DNA of 64,000 nt, taken from NCBI RefSeq assembly GCF_030540875.1, contig NZ_JAUOEM010000003.1, forward strand, positions 124,001-188,000, read 5' to 3'. A model generated the notes under the pieces. The model had not been told where the DNA came from. It saw nothing but the letters and a program-made list of their open reading frames with translations, and did not search any database. This stretch comes from Flavivirga amylovorans. Its GTDB lineage: Bacteria; Bacteroidota; Bacteroidia; Flavobacteriales; Flavobacteriaceae. This document shows, in pieces, positions 47,758 through 56,836 of the stretch (position 1 is the stretch's first letter; every line of letters starts with the position of its first letter). A program made the translations under genes and the position numbers.

Positions 47758-50700
47758 ATGAATTTAGCAAAATTTTCCATTGAAAAGAATAGAATTACCC
47801 TAATGGTTTTGGGTACCATACTATTGATGGGTATTATCATTTATTCTAGTTTATCTAGAGATAGTATGCCTCCTTATACAGTACGTGTAGCAAATATTGT
47901 TACAGAATTCCCAGGGGCGAGTCCAGATAGGGTTGAACTTTTAGTAACAGATAAGGTAGAAAAAATTTCTCAGGAATTACCAGAACTCAAAGAAATGAAA
48001 AGTATTTCAAGAACAGGATTATCTGTAGTTACAGTAACCCTAAAAGAAGAAGTAGGACCTGATAATTTACAAAGTGTATGGAACCGTTTAAGACGGAAAT
48101 TAAATGGTATGGAAAATCTGCCAGAAGGCATTGCTCCTTTTCTTGATGACGACGGTATAGGTGATGTATATGGGATTGTGGTAGGCTTGGTATCTGATGG
48201 CTTTTCGTATGCCGAAATGAAAAGGTATGCAGACCCTATTAAAAATGAGTTCATCAAATTACCCGACGCAGCTAAAGTAGTACTGGGTGGTATTCAAAAA
48301 GAACGTGTATTTATTTCTTTTAATAACACGCGTTTAAAAAATTATGGACTTTCTGCACTAAAATTACAAGAGTTTATTGCAAGTACCAATATACTAACCT
48401 CTGGAGGAGAAATTAATCTAGGAGACGAACGTATTATTTTAGAACCTACAGGAAACTTCAATAATGTAGATGCTATTAAAAATATGTTGATTCCTGTAAG
48501 TTCGGGAGAAGTGCAATTAGTAAAGCTTGGAGATATAACATCTGTCACGAAAGGTTATGTAGACCCTTCAGAGCAACGCGTTCGTGTTAATGGAAATGAT
48601 GCTATTTCATTACATATCAATTTGAAAAAAAATGCAAATATCATTAGTTTAGGAGAAGAAGTGGATAAGGTAATTACACGTTGGCAAGATAAATTACCTG
48701 CCGGATTAGAACTGCAAAGAATATCATCTTTAGATACTTATATTGATAATAAGGTCAACAATTTCGTAAGTAATTTGCTGCAATCTATAGGCATTGTATT
48801 GGCAGTGATGTTGGTCTTTTTAGGGTTTAGAACAGGCATGGTGATTGCAAGTTTAATTCCCATAGTTACCATAATGACTTTATTGATTATGGGGCTTATG
48901 GATATAGGGCTTAATCAAGTCACATTAGCCGCGCTAATTATGGCATTAGGTATGCTGGTAGACAATGCCATTGTAGTAGCCGAAACTATTATGGTAAAAA
49001 TAGAAGCTGGTCAAAAACCCAAAGCAGCGGCTATTGCAGCCTGTTCTGAGTTGTTTGTTCCGCTATTGATTTCTACTTTAACAACGTCTGCTGCATTTTT
49101 AGCTTTTTATTTATCGCCTACTAACATGGGTGACATTGTTGGTCCTATATTTTTAGTTGTTAGCATAGCCTTGTTATCATCATGGGTTATAGCGCTAACT
49201 ATTGTAACCATGTTTTGCTACTTGTTTTTAAAAGTAACGCCAAAAGCAGGGAAAAAGCTAAGTGCTATTGATAAAGCGATTAATAATTTAAAGCGTACTT
49301 ATAAAAATATTATTGTTAAATCTTTATACCATAAATGGAAAGTGATAGGCGCTATTTCTATAGCCTTTATATTATCGTTAGTAGGCTTTTCTAAAATACC
49401 TTTTTTATTTTTTCCAGATAGTGACCGTAATATGTTCACGGTAGATATAAGTTTTCCGGAAGGTACTAAAATACAAACCACTTCAAATACTGTAGCATCT
49501 CTAGAAACATATATGAGAGACTCTTTACAAGTAAATACTGAAAGGGTAGAAGGTATCGTAGATTGGTCTTCTTACATAGGTCAGGGACCAGAGTCTTATG
49601 ATTTAGGATATACCCAAGAGGAGGCCAACTCAAACTATGCTCATATTTTGGTAAATACCTCTTCTTTTGAAGTAAACAATGCAATGATTTCAAAATTAGA
49701 TGCCTTTGCTTATGAAACGTTTTCTAATGCAGATGTTAAAGTAAAAGCATTAGCCGCAGGTACTGCTCTAGTACCAGTTGAAATAAAAATTATAGGAGAT
49801 AATCCTGATGAATTGGCCAAAATAGCAACGGTTGTAAAACGTAGATTATCCGAAATTCCAGGAACAAAAAATGTAAAGGATAACTGGGGGCCGAAAACTA
49901 AAAAGTTTGTCGTACAAATAGATCAGAAAAGAGCATTAGCAGCTGGTGTAAGTAGTCAAGATATCGCCTTGTCACTACAAACCAATTTAGATGGTTTTCA
50001 AACTGGTGAGTATAGAGAAGACAATAAGTCAATTCCTATATTAATGCGAGGTGAGGTAAATAAAGAACAATCACTAAGTTCATTGCAAACGCTTAATGTA
50101 TATGCACAAACAACAGGTAAAAGTGTACCATTACAACAAGTGGCTTCCATTGTGCCTTTTTGGCAATATGCTTCTATAAAACGCTATAACTTAAATAGGT
50201 CAATAAGTGTTACCAGCGAGCTGCATGCAGGAGGTAATGCTTCATCCATTACTGCAGAAATGAGCAATTGGTTAAGTGCCGAAGTTGCAAATTGGCCTGA
50301 AGACTATACCTATGAATTTGGTGGTGATGAAAAAGATACTGCCGAAAATATGGGTTCAGTTATTAAATACTTACCGCTTTCGGGCTTTATCATCGTGTTG
50401 TTACTAATTATACAGTTTAACTCTTTTAGAAAGATGGGTATGATTGTCGCTACCATTCCATTAGCTTTAATAGGCGTGGTTATAGGATTATTATGCTTTA
50501 GGGAACCTTTCGGGTTTATGCCCTTTTTGGGAACTATATCCTTAGCGGGAATCGTTATTAATAATGCCATTGTACTCATAGACCGTATGCAAATTGAAAC
50601 CAATGAGTTGGGGAGACCTATAAAAGATGCCATCATAACGGCTTGTTTACAACGCTTTAGGCCTATTGTGTTAGCTACCTGTACTACGGTGTTGGGTTTA

Positions 50701-50874
50701 GTTCCACTTTATATAAGTGGTGGCGAGATGTGGGAAGGTATGGCCGTAAGCATTATGGTAGGATTACTTTTTGGAACCGTAATAACACTGGTTTTTATAC
50801 CCGCATTCTATAGTATTCTCTTTAAAGTGAATTACAAAGGTTACGTTTTTGATGAAAAATTATTAGACGATTAA
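47758..50874 (+). CDS. RND-family efflux transporter (inner membrane pump)
   Basis: This 1038-residue protein has the AcrB-like duplicated layout: TM1, a large periplasmic loop, TM2-7 (with ALIMALGMLVDNAIVVAE, the proton-relay helix with Asp), a second loop, and TM8-12 with IVINNAIVLIDRM. Motif GASPDRVELLVTDKVE near residue 55 is a family signature of HAE1-type pumps. It is part of the operon with adaptor and TolC-fusion. Likely cargo is a hydrophobic or amphipathic compound, but this cannot be told from sequence. Confidence 0.94.
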   Translation: MNLAKFSIEKNRITLMVLGTILLMGIIIYSSLSRDSMPPYTVRVANIVTEFPGASPDRVELLVTDKVEKISQELPELKEMKSISRTGLSVVTVTLKEEVGPDNLQSVWNRLRRKLNGMENLPEGIAPFLDDDGIGDVYGIVVGLVSDGFSYAEMKRYADPIKNEFIKLPDAAKVVLGGIQKERVFISFNNTRLKNYGLSALKLQEFIASTNILTSGGEINLGDERIILEPTGNFNNVDAIKNMLIPVSSGEVQLVKLGDITSVTKGYVDPSEQRVRVNGNDAISLHINLKKNANIISLGEEVDKVITRWQDKLPAGLELQRISSLDTYIDNKVNNFVSNLLQSIGIVLAVMLVFLGFRTGMVIASLIPIVTIMTLLIMGLMDIGLNQVTLAALIMALGMLVDNAIVVAETIMVKIEAGQKPKAAAIAACSELFVPLLISTLTTSAAFLAFYLSPTNMGDIVGPIFLVVSIALLSSWVIALTIVTMFCYLFLKVTPKAGKKLSAIDKAINNLKRTYKNIIVKSLYHKWKVIGAISIAFILSLVGFSKIPFLFFPDSDRNMFTVDISFPEGTKIQTTSNTVASLETYMRDSLQVNTERVEGIVDWSSYIGQGPESYDLGYTQEEANSNYAHILVNTSSFEVNNAMISKLDAFAYETFSNADVKVKALAAGTALVPVEIKIIGDNPDELAKIATVVKRRLSEIPGTKNVKDNWGPKTKKFVVQIDQKRALAAGVSSQDIALSLQTNLDGFQTGEYREDNKSIPILMRGEVNKEQSLSSLQTLNVYAQTTGKSVPLQQVASIVPFWQYASIKRYNLNRSISVTSELHAGGNASSITAEMSNWLSAEVANWPEDYTYEFGGDEKDTAENMGSVIKYLPLSGFIIVLLLIIQFNSFRKMGMIVATIPLALIGVVIGLLCFREPFGFMPFLGTISLAGIVINNAIVLIDRMQIETNELGRPIKDAIITACLQRFRPIVLATCTTVLGLVPLYISGGEMWEGMAVSIMVGLLFGTVITLVFIPAFYSILFKVNYKGYVFDEKLLDD

Positions 50875-50908
50875 ATAAAAAGAATATTAATTTTTAAAAA
50901 AGAATATC

Positions 50909-51739
50909 ATGGATACTATAACAACATCTGAGAGAAAAAGTGCCCTTATTACGGGAGCTTGCGGAGACATAGGTTCGCGAGTTTCTAAAGATTTAGCTGA
51001 GAAAGGCTACCACCTTATTTTGGCAGATATAAATCAGGAAGCCAATGAGGCTTTAGTTGAAAGTTTACCAAGTGCAGAAGCTGTTACTATAGACCTTACC
51101 AATAGAGATGCACTGAGCAAATTTTGCGAAAAAATGCCAGAGTACAATCCGCATATTGTATTTATCAATGCAGGTATGGTACATCCTGGGGAAGTGGTAG
51201 ACATTAGTGAACGCATGGTTGATTTACAGCTCGAAATCAACTTACGAAGCGCCATTATATTAAATAGAGCTGCTGGTATTCATATGAAAATAAAAGGTGA
51301 GGGACATATTGTAAACACGGTTTCTATAGGTGGTGTTTTTGGTTTAAAATCTAGTTCAATTTATAGTGCAGCAAAATTTGGTTTACGCGGATTTTTAATG
51401 GCATTCCATTCAGAAATGAAATCTTTTGGAGTACACGTGGCAGGAATCTATTCAGCTGCAGTAGATACCCAAATGTTGCGTTACGAAGCCAATAATGGAG
51501 GTAGTGTTTTAAATTTTGTATGCACACCTACAACGGTAGAGCATATTTTAAAAGGGTTTAATAAAGCGATTGAGAAAAAGAAGTTAGAGGTGTATGTACC
51601 GTATTCAGACAGTATCTTTCCAAGACTGTTAGGAGGAGTTATGCCTGGATTGATTGACAGATTTTACCCAATGCTTGAACGCATGGGTAAAAAGGGGCGT
51701 AAAAAATATTTAGACCGATTAGCAGCAAAAGGACTTTAA
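50909..51739 (+). CDS. Short-chain dehydrogenase/reductase
   Basis: This 276-residue Rossmann oxidoreductase has the cofactor loop TGACGDIG (about 16-23), an acidic strand end LADIN suggesting NAD(H) use, INAG (about 89-92), the catalytic serine in NTVSIGG, and YSAAK (Tyr/Lys). The C-terminal region is longer and more basic than in the simplest members (RMGKKGRKKYLDRLAAKGL). It lies 34 nt after the RND pump and 19 nt before the cyclase gene, so it is probably in the same operon. Its substrate is unknown. Confidence 0.9.
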   Translation: MDTITTSERKSALITGACGDIGSRVSKDLAEKGYHLILADINQEANEALVESLPSAEAVTIDLTNRDALSKFCEKMPEYNPHIVFINAGMVHPGEVVDISERMVDLQLEINLRSAIILNRAAGIHMKIKGEGHIVNTVSIGGVFGLKSSSIYSAAKFGLRGFLMAFHSEMKSFGVHVAGIYSAAVDTQMLRYEANNGGSVLNFVCTPTTVEHILKGFNKAIEKKKLEVYVPYSDSIFPRLLGGVMPGLIDRFYPMLERMGKKGRKKYLDRLAAKGL

Positions 51740-51758
51740 AAAATGGCTTTATAAATTT

Positions 51759-52865
51759 ATGTGTATGAAACTAAGCAAGCGCATATTGCGGGAGTATAGG
51801 AACCACTTATGGAAGTCTACCTCATTTTGGACACTAGCTATGGCATTGTTTGGAATATTTAGATATTATGCTATAAGTGCGGAGGTAGGCATTCATATTG
51901 AGGATTCTTATGCTGGTGTATACGATATGAGGCAAGTTATGTTAGGCTTTACGGTAGTAGGGCTTTGCGTAGGTATCGTTTACGGAACAGTTGAATATTT
52001 CTTTGATAAATACGTACTTAGAAAAATAACATTAGGGATTAATATACTATTACAGGTAATTATTGTTTTTGTAGCCTTGATTTTTATTTCGGAATTGGTG
52101 ATTAACATTTCATATCGAATCAATGGTTACCAATTTCCTCTGGAAATAGGTTGGTGGTATAAAGACCGTTCATTTTGGCCTGTTTTACTATATGTTGCTT
52201 TTACATCATTTGTGTTTTCATTGGTGGTTATCGTATCTGAGAAATTTGGGAAAGGCATCTTTTTTAAACTGCTTATCGGTAAATATAAATACCCCAAAGA
52301 AGAACAACGCATTTTTATGTTTGTAGACCTAAAGAGTTCCACCTCTATTGCAGAACATTTAGGACACTTAAAGTATAGTCAGCTAATACAAGATTGTTTT
52401 TATGACCTTAATGAACTGGTAGACAAATATCAAGCCGAAATTTATCAATATGTAGGTGACGAAGCCGTAATCTCCTGGAACTTTCAAAATGGGTTGAATA
52501 ATAGAAACTGTATTGAGTTGTTTTTTGCGTTTCAGAAAAAATTAGATGACAAGCACAATTTTTATATGAATAAGTTTGGTGTAACACCCCAATTTAAGGC
52601 AGGCGTTCACGGTGGAAAGATTATGGTAGCCGAAGTTGGGGTCATCAAAAAAGAATTGGCGTATCATGGTGATGTGGTTAACACAACGTCTAGAATTCAA
52701 GGGGCTTGTAATCTGTATAAAGTACCATTATTAATTTCAGAAATGTTATTGGAAACTATGAGAGAACAACATAGCATAGTCTCTCATTTTTTCGGGGATG
52801 TAAAATTAAAAGGCAAACTAAAAGAAATTAAAATACACGGTATAATAGTTCAACAACAACATTAA
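51759..52865 (+). CDS. Membrane-bound class III adenylate/guanylate cyclase
   Basis: This 368-residue protein has four hydrophobic segments in its first 160 residues and a class III cyclase domain from about 183. The metal-binding aspartates are in FVDLKSSTS (Asp190) and YQYVGDEAVISW (Asp234), and the nucleotide segment YHGDVVNTTSRIQ is present, so the enzyme is likely active. It would make cAMP (or cGMP) in response to a membrane signal. The operon promoter and that of nhaB carry Crp/Fnr-like palindromes, so a cAMP loop is plausible. Either of the two early Met codons may be the start. Confidence 0.88.
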   Translation: MCMKLSKRILREYRNHLWKSTSFWTLAMALFGIFRYYAISAEVGIHIEDSYAGVYDMRQVMLGFTVVGLCVGIVYGTVEYFFDKYVLRKITLGINILLQVIIVFVALIFISELVINISYRINGYQFPLEIGWWYKDRSFWPVLLYVAFTSFVFSLVVIVSEKFGKGIFFKLLIGKYKYPKEEQRIFMFVDLKSSTSIAEHLGHLKYSQLIQDCFYDLNELVDKYQAEIYQYVGDEAVISWNFQNGLNNRNCIELFFAFQKKLDDKHNFYMNKFGVTPQFKAGVHGGKIMVAEVGVIKKELAYHGDVVNTTSRIQGACNLYKVPLLISEMLLETMREQHSIVSHFFGDVKLKGKLKEIKIHGIIVQQQH

Positions 52866-52883
52866 TTCATCAATTAAAAAATC

Positions 52884-54710
52884 ATGAAATTTAAAAAACC
52901 TGCAGTATTAAAAGTGATTAAACAGCTAGATGTAATCATTGAAAAAATTAAAGTTGAAGAAAGCAAGCAGGAAGCAACGCTTGAAGGTGTGGCTAAGCAA
53001 TATCGTAAAAGTGCCCAAAACTTATTGCATTATAATGTTTTGAGAACTTTCGATTTAAGAGAAATTCAAAAGCATCTTAAAAATTGGGGATTAACCCGAT
53101 TTTCTAATGATGAGGCACATATTATGGCGAGTCTTCAAAGTACACGCTACGTATTAGCTAATCTTATTGGAAAAGATAAAGGTAAATCTTTAAAAAAAAC
53201 ATGGTCTATAAAAAAAGGGAAACGTATGTTGGCAAAACATACCAAAGAACTTTTAGGATACAGGTCTAAAGGAAGGCGTGTTCGTATTATGGTAACACAA
53301 CCAAATACGGCTGCTAATGATTATGATATGGTGTATCAAATGATAAAACAAGGTATGAACTGTGCCAGAATTAATTGTGCTCATGATACTCCCGAAGTTT
53401 GGGAGGGAATTATTAAAAACGTTAAAGAGGCCTCTAAAAAATTAGGAAAAAATGTAAAAATAGCAATGGATCTATCTGGGCCAAAAATAAGAACAGGAAA
53501 AATGGCACCAGGGCCAAAAATTAGAAAATTTAAGCCAGAAAGAGATGTTACAGGTAATATTATAAAGCCTTCAGAAATACTATTAGTATCGAGCATAACA
53601 CCATCATCACCTATAAATAGCTTACCCATTTCCCAAGAAGCATTACGATTGCTTAAAAAAGATGATGAGTTTCAATTTATAGATTCTAGAAAAAAAATAA
53701 GAAAGCTTAAAATCATTGATGTTAGTTTTACACATGTTACATCACATTGTTACGACACCTCATACATTGGGACTGGTTGCGTATTAAAATGCCAAAATAG
53801 AACTTTTAAAGATGTTATTATAGGTGATTTACCACCTGTGGAACAATCTATAGTATTGAGAAAAGACGATACCTTAATTATTACCAGAGAGGACATTTTG
53901 GGGCAACCGGCTATTATAGATGAAGACGGTGCACTTACCAAGCCAGGAATAATATCCTGTCAACTTCCCGAAGTGTTCGATTATATTAAATCAGGCGAGA
54001 AAATACTATTTGATGATGGTAAAATAGAAGGAGTTATTATGGAAGCTAACGAAACAAAGTTTATAGTTAAAATAACCTTAGCTAAAGATACGGGTTCTAA
54101 TTTAAAAGCCTATAAAGGCATGAATTTTCCAGATACCAAGCTTGCTATTTCTGGACTCACTAAAAAGGATAAAATGGATTTACACTTTGTAGCGAAACAT
54201 GCCGATATTATTAATTTTTCATTTGTAAACAGTCCCGAAGATGTAAAAGAACTTTATCAAGAACTTGAAAAGCTGAACACATTAGATAAAATGGATATTA
54301 TTTTAAAAATAGAAACGAAATATGCATTCAATAACCTAGTGTCTATATTGCTCGAGGCCATGAAAATGCAACAAGTAGGGGTGATGATAGCTAGAGGTGA
54401 TTTAGCTGTAGAAACAGGTTGGGATAACATAGACAATATTCAACAAGAAATACTTGCTATTTGTGGTGCTGCGCATATACCAGTGATTTGGGCTACTCAG
54501 GTATTAGAAAGTTTAGCGAAGAAAGGGTTGCCGTCAAGATCTGAGATAACAGATGCCACCACCGCATTAAAAGCAGAATGTGTCATGTTAAATAAAGGGC
54601 CGTATATAAACGAAGCTATTCATTTATTGCATGTCATTCTTTCAAAAATGGAAGTTTCTCAAGATAAAAAAGAAACTATGCTGTCAAAAATGGATGTATT
54701 GACAGCATAG
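52884..54710 (+). CDS. Long pyruvate kinase-like protein with extra N-terminal domain
   Basis: This 608-residue protein has a helical N-terminal domain of about 130 residues that includes SAQNLLHYNVLRTFDLREIQ, followed by a pyruvate-kinase barrel. The catalytic region is recognisable but divergent: MVTQPN for the usual start, ARINCAHD (Arg162, Asn164), MDLSGPKIRTG (Asp196), KIETKYAFNN (Lys), ARGDLAVETG and ATQVLESLAKKG. The C-terminal allosteric domain of standard enzymes is missing. It may be a true glycolytic enzyme or a specialised phosphotransferase. It is the last gene before a strong terminator. Confidence 0.82.
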   Translation: MKFKKPAVLKVIKQLDVIIEKIKVEESKQEATLEGVAKQYRKSAQNLLHYNVLRTFDLREIQKHLKNWGLTRFSNDEAHIMASLQSTRYVLANLIGKDKGKSLKKTWSIKKGKRMLAKHTKELLGYRSKGRRVRIMVTQPNTAANDYDMVYQMIKQGMNCARINCAHDTPEVWEGIIKNVKEASKKLGKNVKIAMDLSGPKIRTGKMAPGPKIRKFKPERDVTGNIIKPSEILLVSSITPSSPINSLPISQEALRLLKKDDEFQFIDSRKKIRKLKIIDVSFTHVTSHCYDTSYIGTGCVLKCQNRTFKDVIIGDLPPVEQSIVLRKDDTLIITREDILGQPAIIDEDGALTKPGIISCQLPEVFDYIKSGEKILFDDGKIEGVIMEANETKFIVKITLAKDTGSNLKAYKGMNFPDTKLAISGLTKKDKMDLHFVAKHADIINFSFVNSPEDVKELYQELEKLNTLDKMDIILKIETKYAFNNLVSILLEAMKMQQVGVMIARGDLAVETGWDNIDNIQQEILAICGAAHIPVIWATQVLESLAKKGLPSRSEITDATTALKAECVMLNKGPYINEAIHLLHVILSKMEVSQDKKETMLSKMDVLTA

Positions 54711-54775
54711 AACGTTTGTTTATTTTCATAGTTAGTTTTGGTTGGTTAAGATATTCTATAGATAGAGTATCTGGT

Positions 54776-54810
54776 AAAAGCCCGTAATTATAGTTTGTTA
54801 CGGGCTTTTT
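54776..54810. terminator. Strong bidirectional-looking terminator
   Basis: A perfect 12-bp stem AAAAGCCCGTAA/TTACGGGCTTTT (54776-54787, 54798-54809) has a 10-nt loop. It ends the operon and isolates nhaB. Confidence 0.92.
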
Positions 54811-54904
54811 GCTATAATTATAAGGAACTCATTTAGATAAATGGATTCTACATCAGTAGTAACTTGGTTTACGGTTATAAAAAAATAGCTGTTCTCATTA
54901 TTAA

Positions 54905-54948
54905 TTGACATATATCACGCTTATCGTAGCAGTTGCTTTATAAGTTTG
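54905..54948 (+). promoter_or_regulatory. nhaB promoter with Crp/Fnr-like palindrome
   Basis: TGACATATATCA (54906-54917, one mismatch from a perfect palindrome) lies 23 nt before the -7 box TAAGTTTG (54941-54948). Spacing is identical to the efflux-operon promoter. The predicted start of transcription, about 54952, is downstream of a TTG at 54946, so that codon cannot be the nhaB start. Confidence 0.7.
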
Positions 54949-55002
54949 TTATCAAATAGAGTAAACATTTTTTCAAAAAATAACTTTTTAAAAATATATA
55001 AT

Positions 55003-56472
55003 ATGTTACGATACTTTTTAGGTGATAGCCCCAGATGGTTTAAAGCAGTAATGATAGGATTTTTTATATTCAATGTATTTTCGTATTACATTTTTGGGCC
55101 TTCTATAACCGCTTGGTTTATTATAGGTGAATTTATTTTCACCCTAGCAATGGCTCTAAAGTGTTATCCGTTACAATCAGGTGGCTTATTAACTATTCAA
55201 ATTTTATTACTTAGCCTTACTACACCTAAAAATGCGTTGAACGAGGTCATTCAAAATTTAGAGGTTGTGCTATTACTGGTCTTTATGGTTGCAGGTATTT
55301 ACTTTATGAAACCTCTATTGATGTATCTTTTTAGTAAGGTGTTTATAAAGGTGAAATCTAAAATATTGTTATCGGTACTTTTTGTATTTATTGCAGCTGT
55401 ATTATCGGCATTTTTAGATGCACTTACCGTTACTGCAGTACTTATTAGTGTTGCGGTAGGTTTCTATGGAGTGTACCATAAAATTCATTCGGGTAAAAGT
55501 GATTATGACCATAATGGCGTTTTAGATAAAAAAGAATTAAGCGGCAAGACTTTAGATCAATTTAGAAGCTTTTTACGAAGCTTAATTATGCATGGTGTAG
55601 TAGGTACCGCATTAGGTGGTGCTTGTACGCTGGTAGGAGAGCCACAAAATTTACTAATTGGTGAAAAATTAGGATGGGATTTTATAACCTTCTTTCTCAA
55701 AATGGCACCCATAACATTGCCTGTTTTAGCTGCCGGATTGTTAACTACATTTATATTAGAAAAGACAAAAATATTTGGTTTCGGTGCTCAATTGCCTGAA
55801 GAAGCTAGACGTATTATAGAGAATTATACAAAAGAAGAAGATACAAATAGATCTGTAAAAGCTAAATATGGTTTATTGGTACAAGGCATTGCTGCTTTAT
55901 TGCTTATTGCAGCTTTAGCGCTTCACCTAGCGCCTGTAGGTTTTATAGGTTTGACACTTATTATTGTACAAACTGCTTTTATGGGGATTACCGAAGAACA
56001 TCAGTTGGGAAAATCATTTGAAGAAGGCTTGCCTTTTACAGGGCTTATTGTAGTGTTTTTTATTATTGTTGCCATGATACACGATCAGCATCTGTTTAAA
56101 CCCATTATTAGTTGGGCTTTAACCTTAAATCCGGAAGATCAACCCGCTATGTTTTATGTTGCCAATGGGGTGTTGTCAATGATTAGCGACAATGTATTTG
56201 TAGCCACAGTCTACATAGGTGAAGTAAAACAAGCTTTTAATCAAGGGGCTATATCAAGATTACAATTAGAGCAACTTGCTGTTGCTATAAATACAGGAAC
56301 AAATTTACCTAGTGTAGCTACGCCAAATGGGCAAGCCGCATTTCTATTTTTGCTAACATCATCACTAGCTCCACTTATCGGTTTATCTTATATGAAGATG
56401 GTTAAAATGGCATTGCCATATACTATTGTTATGGGCTTGGTTGGATTAGCTGGTATTATTTATTTTTTGTAA
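55003..56472 (+). CDS. nhaB: Na+/H+ antiporter NhaB with an EF-hand-like insert
   Basis: The start is set at the ATG at 55003 (489 residues), because a TTG at 54946 lies inside the promoter. The protein has about 10 or more membrane segments and NhaB signatures such as MHGVVGTALGGACTLVGEPQ and LVVALNTGT-like INTGTNLPSVATPNGQAA near the end. A cytosolic loop holds a perfect EF-hand pattern at residues 167-178 (DYDHNGVLDKKE, with all D/D/N/D/E ligands). It exports sodium against protons, with the loop possibly sensing Ca2+. It has its own promoter matching that of the upstream operon. Confidence 0.92.
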   Translation: MLRYFLGDSPRWFKAVMIGFFIFNVFSYYIFGPSITAWFIIGEFIFTLAMALKCYPLQSGGLLTIQILLLSLTTPKNALNEVIQNLEVVLLLVFMVAGIYFMKPLLMYLFSKVFIKVKSKILLSVLFVFIAAVLSAFLDALTVTAVLISVAVGFYGVYHKIHSGKSDYDHNGVLDKKELSGKTLDQFRSFLRSLIMHGVVGTALGGACTLVGEPQNLLIGEKLGWDFITFFLKMAPITLPVLAAGLLTTFILEKTKIFGFGAQLPEEARRIIENYTKEEDTNRSVKAKYGLLVQGIAALLLIAALALHLAPVGFIGLTLIIVQTAFMGITEEHQLGKSFEEGLPFTGLIVVFFIIVAMIHDQHLFKPIISWALTLNPEDQPAMFYVANGVLSMISDNVFVATVYIGEVKQAFNQGAISRLQLEQLAVAINTGTNLPSVATPNGQAAFLFLLTSSLAPLIGLSYMKMVKMALPYTIVMGLVGLAGIIYFL

Positions 56473-56836
56473 AACAAATAGAATTTTTAAGATATAAACA
56501 ACATTTTCAGTTTTGGTTAGTAGTTAGTTTTTTTAGAAAAATCGTTCTAGTGATGGGGCGATTTTTCGCTTATAATACTATTTGCCATTTGAATTTATTG
56601 GAATAAAACACCCTTTATCCTTTCTGTTTTACCAGAAAAATAAAGCCATAGCTATGGCTGTGCCTTGATTTTGTGGCTTGCTTAAAGAAAAAATCATCAT
56701 CTTACTTTTTAGTCAATTCAAATGTATTCACAGATTACTGGATTATGATGAAAAACGGATATTTAATTAATTTGTATCTCTATATCAGGTGATAAGTACG
56801 ATAGTATTAATTTTTATAAAAATATACTTAGACTTC
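56473..56836. other. Convergent intergenic region
   Basis: This region holds the nhaB terminator and a perfect 16-bp palindrome AGCCATAGCTATGGCT (56644-56659). Nothing else is recognisable. Confidence 0.6.
56536..56566 (+). terminator. Terminator after nhaB
   Basis: The stem AAAAATCG/CGATTTTT (56537-56544, 56559-56566) has a 14-nt loop and A- and T-rich arms. Confidence 0.7.

Noticed and set aside
53300-54660. Degenerate, inactive pyruvate kinase
   Set aside because: Key residues (Arg162, Asn164, Asp196, the KIE lysine and the GDL motif) are still present, so loss of activity cannot be claimed.
54946-55002. TTG-initiated 19-residue extension of NhaB
   Set aside because: The TTG is part of the -7 box TAAGTTTG, so transcription begins downstream of it.
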